50,170 nt of DNA from NCBI GenBank assembly GCA_012064415.1, contig SSNU01000044.1:1-50170 (forward strand), given 5' to 3'. A program made the position numbers and the translations under genes. This document shows positions 49,566 to 50,170 of this stretch, piece after piece (position 1 is the stretch's first letter; each line of letters begins with the position of its first letter). The notes beneath the pieces are model-generated. The model saw nothing but the letters and a program-made list of their open reading frames with translations. It ran no database searches and was not told where the DNA came from. The DNA is from Gyrodactylus bullatarudis (Eukaryota; Platyhelminthes; Monogenea; Gyrodactylidea; Gyrodactylidae).

Positions 49566-50170
49566 ATTCTTGAAGACGTTCGGCGTTACTTCCCACTTTA
49601 TGTCAATGAACCGAATTCTTCATATCCCCATAAGAAGTATCTTAGAATCACTAAATTATTATCGGAGCAAATGGCCCACCTCGAATTTTATGGCCATTGT
49701 CTAGAATGCCAGAAATTCAATGGATTTACTTGGACGAAGCTCAAAAATTCTAATCAGCCACTTACTACACAGAACGCAGTTGAATTGGTTTCCAAATGGA
49801 TCAAGGATCATAGATCAAAAATAGAAGAACTTCAATTCCAGAAATCCGCAGCTTTCAATAACCTGAACCCGCTTCCTGATGAAATCAAAGAAAAATTGTT
49901 AATCAAAATTAACGATATTTGTACAAAATTCTATGAAAAGAAGAAGATTAAGCTTTTTAAGTCGAGAGTAAAGATGAAGCAATTTTCCCTGAATTTAATT
50001 CCTGTGTTTTTAATTTTTCAGGTCTCTTTCTTTGCATGCTAAACAAGTTCTAAGTCTTGGTCCAAAATTCTGCATCCCCAACAGAACTAAAGTACAAGTT
50101 GAAACCGATATTGGATTTGAAACATTTTTCGACAGGACAGACCTCATTACTGCGACCTCCGAAGATGCCA
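49539..50170 (+). CDS. Penelope-like element ORF, N-terminal part, runs off the window
   Basis: From ATG 49539 (MNSSLETDNILEDVRRYFPL) the frame is open to 50042 and covers the N-terminal domain, including KKKIKLFKSR. A second frame after a TTTTTAATTTTTCAG acceptor-like sequence continues SLHAKQVLSLGPKFCIPNRT, VQVETDIGFETFFDRT and on to the window end; LSLGPKFxxP is the Penelope N-terminal signature. The two frames differ by an intron with an unclear donor or by a frameshift. No stop occurs in the second frame within the window, so the element may be better preserved beyond it. Confidence 0.72.

Noticed and set aside
1..50170. CRISPR arrays, bacterial operons, rRNA genes
   Set aside because: No regular spacer-repeat array, ribosome binding sites or rRNA-like conserved blocks were seen; spliced genes and animal transposons show that this is eukaryotic DNA.

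Overview
This is an AT-rich invertebrate genomic window, most likely from an arthropod; a copepod is possible but the species cannot be fixed from sequence alone. The evidence is one spliced Cys-loop receptor gene of arthropod GRD/alpha-like GABA-receptor type, GT-AG introns, TATA-type promoters, and a dense load of animal transposons (Penelope-like, hAT, Tc1/mariner, piggyBac-type MITEs, a non-LTR fragment). Nothing bacterial or CRISPR-like was seen. All calls come from reading and translating by hand; no database search was run.

Layout. From 0.7 to 10.6 kb there is a cluster of small single-exon secreted Cys-rich peptide genes (1341-1550, 2261-2470 and 6432-6629 on minus, 10363-10551 on plus). 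Among them sits a large uninterrupted, unidentified 1004-codon ORF (3206-6220 minus) whose frame stays open for another 112 codons beyond its stop. A hAT element with a perfect 8-bp target duplication (6969-8595) and a hAT-type MITE (8704-9557) follow. From 10.6 to 17.4 kb the sequence is mostly unassignable AT-rich DNA with repeat copies.

From 17.4 to 35.1 kb a five-exon plus-strand gene can be reconstructed (17391-17544, 23802-24102, 26506-26588, 33920-34060, 34454-35121). Exon phases all agree and give a 448-residue ligand-gated ion channel subunit. Its introns hold piggyBac-type MITEs, a Penelope remnant, a Tc1 remnant, a foldback element with hammerhead ribozyme motifs, a non-LTR fragment, and two identical Cys-rich peptide genes arranged as the arms of a palindrome (30214-31634).

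From 35.4 to 50.2 kb there is a seventh Cys-rich peptide gene, a foldback retroposon joining a tRNA-derived sequence to a hammerhead ribozyme in both arms (36413-37000), a CUB-domain terminal exon (38846-39247), Penelope-like fragments including GIY-YIG endonuclease and reverse transcriptase pieces (37651-50170), a decayed Tc1-like transposase with an acidic insert (40307-41792), and an unassigned terminal exon (42454-42718).

Most notable are the hammerhead ribozymes. Two unrelated palindromic elements each carry them on both strands, and one fuses the ribozyme directly to a tRNA-like domain. Next come the conserved-leader Cys-rich peptide family, and the orphan 1004-aa ORF.
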